From the NCBI GenBank assembly GCA_963763085.1, contig CAVXNB010000001.1:434001-498000 (forward strand): 64,000 nt of DNA. The letters run 5' to 3'. A program made the position numbers and the translations under genes. Positions 63,980-64,000 of the stretch are shown here, one piece after another. The notes beneath the pieces are model-generated. The model was given only the letters and a program-made list of their open reading frames with translations. It had not been told where the DNA came from and ran no database searches. This DNA comes from CAVXNB01 sp963763085 (GTDB lineage Bacteria > Actinomycetota > Acidimicrobiia > Acidimicrobiales > Bog-793). The first letter of the stretch is position 1; every line of letters starts with the position of its first letter.

Positions 63980-64000
63980 CCGCGCGGGGCCCGAGGCAAA

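Overview
The window is 64 kb of gene-dense, high-GC bacterial chromosome. Five signs point to a deep-branching actinobacterium (Actinomycetota), possibly Acidimicrobiia- or Thermoleophilia-like: a mycothiol synthase (mshD) gene, menaquinone genes (menG, menF), many GTG/TTG starts, start/stop overlaps of the ATGA/GTGA/TTGA type, and a recurring TANNNT element 6-8 nt before start codons, typical of leaderless actinobacterial mRNAs. No rRNA, tRNA, insertion sequence, prophage or CRISPR array was seen. The content is core metabolism and housekeeping with some transport and envelope genes.

Layout. (1) 1-4169, minus: ABC importer with a FAD oxidoreductase, probably for an aminophosphonate. (2) 4622-6426, minus: two-gene ABC transporter. 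(3) 6509-14150, minus: groES-like, hisI, trpE, ygfZ-like, DMT transporter, trpC, trpF, trpB, trpA, tightly packed. (4) 14368-15624, plus: ATP-grasp ligase. (5) 15599-20486, minus: mshD, rlmN, hisB, hisH, hisA, hisF. (6) 20537-27521, mostly plus: nth, hisD, hisC, pstB, menG, menF. (7) 27481-31685: hydrolase, polyprenyl-phosphate sugar transferase, PerM-type and flippase-like membrane proteins. (8) 31615-39767: ppx, ppk, two FtsW/RodA proteins, a bifunctional-nuclease-family protein and an MscS channel. (9) 39839-50872, minus: relA/spoT, hisS, aspS, rarA, alaS, ruvX, aroE, a translation/stress operon. (10) 51006-58470: membrane protein, GT87-like transferase, peroxiredoxin, DedA, YfhO, ComF. (11) 58345-60966, minus: NodI/NodJ-type exporter with two permeases. 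(12) 60984-63979, plus: KdpD/KdpE-like two-component pair and a TIGR02206-type membrane protein.

How the genes fit together. The his and trp genes cover much of the two pathways, but trpG, trpD, hisG and hisE are not here. Separate trpF and hisA genes argue against a bifunctional PriA. Phosphate handling recurs (pstB behind tandem PHO-box-like repeats, ppk, ppx, relA, the possible phosphonate importer).

Two features stand out. Regulation is extremely compact: at least ten genes have a -10-like hexamer 6-8 nt before the start codon, the divergent ppk and ftsW promoters share bases, and six of eight convergent gene pairs overlap at their ends, two by more than 120 bp. Second, seven conserved genes (hisC twice, ppx, the nuclease-family gene, aroE, ruvX, rarA, relA) are interrupted by single-base frameshifts, and hisS lacks a usual start codon. 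Sequence or assembly error is the simplest explanation, so these genes are annotated as whole genes with the break marked. I found no clear undescribed defence or mobile system.
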